Assembly (NCBI GenBank): GCA_032089155.1
Contig: DAMDEV010000069.1
Location: 1 to 12,710, forward strand
Origin: Faucicola sp032089155
GTDB lineage: Bacteria; Pseudomonadota; Gammaproteobacteria; Pseudomonadales; Moraxellaceae
Direction of reading: 5' to 3'
Length of the DNA: 12,710 bases
Within the stretch, counting starts at the first letter, position 1. Each line of letters opens with the position of its first letter. The notes below the pieces were generated by a model. It made no database searches and had not been told where the DNA came from. It was given only the letters and a program-made list of their open reading frames with translations. The position numbers and the translations under genes were made by a program. Shown here one piece after another: positions 11,891-12,710 of this stretch.

Positions 11891-12710
11891 TTAGGTCAAA
11901 TGCAAATCAGGTTTTGGTAATTTTTGCTGCTGATAAAAAGTATCGACAAACGCATCAAACTTATCATCCTCAATGGACTGACGGATATCTGCCATCAAGC
12001 GCTGATAGTAACGCAAATTGTGTATGGTGCCCAACTGTGCCGATAGCATTTCATTGCACTTGAACAAATGATGCAAATAGGCGCGGCTAAAATTCTGACA
12101 AGTATAACAATCACACGCACTATCAAGCGGACTTTGGTCAAAACGGTGCACCGCATTTTTAATTTTAACGGCGCCAAAAGTGGTGAAATAATGACCATTT
12201 CGAGCATTACGTGTTGGCATCACGCAATCAAACATATCAACGCCGCGGCGTACCGCTTCCACGATATCTTCAGGTTTACCCACACCCATCAAGTATCTGG
12301 GCTTATCGGCTGGCATATCATCGGGTAAGTAATCAAGCACCGCCATCATTTCTTCTTTTGGCTCACCGACTGACAGCCCACCAATGGCATAGCCATCAAA
12401 CCCAATAGCGAGCAACCCTTCTAGGGATTTTTCGCGAAGGTTGCGATACATACTGCCTTGGATAATACCAAACAAAGCATTCTTGTTACCCAGTTTTTCA
12501 TGCGCATTTTTACAGCGCTCGCCCCAACGCAGCGATAGTTCTAGTGATGTATCCGCTTCGCTAGGGGTCGCAGGGTAAGGCGTACACTCATCAAACTGCA
12601 TGACGATGTCTGAGTTCAGTGAGTATTGAATTTGCATCGATATTTCAGGGGATAAAAACACCTTTGCGCCATCAATCGGCAAGCGAAAATAGACGCCTTC
12701 CTCGACGATT
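11891..12710 (-). CDS. tgt: Queuine tRNA-ribosyltransferase (tRNA-guanine transglycosylase), C-terminal part
   Basis: Bacterial Tgt swaps guanine at position 34 of GUN-anticodon tRNAs for preQ1, on the way to queuosine. The visible 272 residues read through the right edge of the window; about 100 N-terminal residues of a roughly 375-residue protein are missing. Present are SDIVMQFDECTPYP, NKNALFGIIQGS, GFDGYAIGGLSVGEP, the catalytic DMFDCVMPTRNARNGH (the Asp before Cys is the nucleophile), and the zinc-binding CDCYTC (Cys codons at 12098, 12107 and 12113), with SRAYLHHL and HNLRYYQRLM completing the site. The TTG at 12680-12682 is an internal Leu codon; the frame continues upstream as IVEEGVYFR. 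The stop is at 11891. It is convergent with lpxA and functionally unrelated to the envelope genes. Confidence 0.96.
   Translation of the reverse strand, partial: IVEEGVYFRLPIDGAKVFLSPEISMQIQYSLNSDIVMQFDECTPYPATPSEADTSLELSLRWGERCKNAHEKLGNKNALFGIIQGSMYRNLREKSLEGLLAIGFDGYAIGGLSVGEPKEEMMAVLDYLPDDMPADKPRYLMGVGKPEDIVEAVRRGVDMFDCVMPTRNARNGHYFTTFGAVKIKNAVHRFDQSPLDSACDCYTCQNFSRAYLHHLFKCNEMLSAQLGTIHNLRYYQRLMADIRQSIEDDKFDAFVDTFYQQQKLPKPDLHLT

Noticed and set aside
1..12710. Search for mobile elements, CRISPR arrays, tRNA or rRNA genes, defence or biosynthetic systems.
   Set aside because: Nearly all coding space is taken by eleven conserved housekeeping genes and tgt, and the gaps show only short repeats and regulatory signals. 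No transposase, repeat-spacer array or cloverleaf sequence was seen.

Overview
The window is a stretch of core chromosome from a gammaproteobacterium, most likely a member of the Moraxellaceae (Moraxella/Psychrobacter-like). This rests on the gene order, the protein sequences and the moderate, A+T-leaning composition. One family hint is UppS, which has Asn-Asn-Arg-Tyr where most homologues have Asn-Gly-Arg-Trp; as I recall, Acinetobacter has the similar Asn-Asn-Arg-Phe. Genus and species cannot be fixed from the sequence alone.

Layout, left to right on the + strand: the 3' part of pyrH (UMP kinase), frr (ribosome recycling factor), uppS (undecaprenyl diphosphate synthase), cdsA (CDP-diglyceride synthase), dxr (DXP reductoisomerase), rseP (site-2 protease), bamA (outer-membrane assembly), skp/ompH (periplasmic chaperone), lpxD, fabZ and lpxA. 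The 3' part of tgt (tRNA-guanine transglycosylase) follows on the - strand, convergent with lpxA. This is the classic gammaproteobacterial envelope-biogenesis cluster. Dxr feeds isoprenoid precursors to UppS, which makes the lipid carrier. CdsA makes the phospholipid precursor. FabZ makes the acyl chains that LpxA and LpxD load onto lipid A. BamA and Skp fold and insert outer-membrane proteins, and RseP is the envelope-stress protease.

The genes are not one tightly packed operon. pyrH-frr-uppS-cdsA are close together (gaps of 19-44 bases) and bamA-skp are 13 bases apart. The gaps before dxr (264 bases), rseP (127), bamA (330), lpxD (109), fabZ (129) and lpxA (228) are long enough for separate promoters. 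A good intrinsic terminator lies between skp and lpxD. A near-consensus extended -10 promoter lies upstream of lpxA. A second strong terminator, symmetric enough to act both ways, separates lpxA from tgt.

I found no mobile element, CRISPR array, tRNA, rRNA, toxin-antitoxin pair, defence system or clearly novel gene system. What deserves a second look is mainly in the intergenic regions: two interlocked inverted repeats and a triple direct repeat upstream of bamA, a near-perfect 18-base repeat spaced exactly 30 bases apart upstream of dxr, and a hairpin-bearing leader ahead of lpxA. The UppS diphosphate-binding loop is also unusual.
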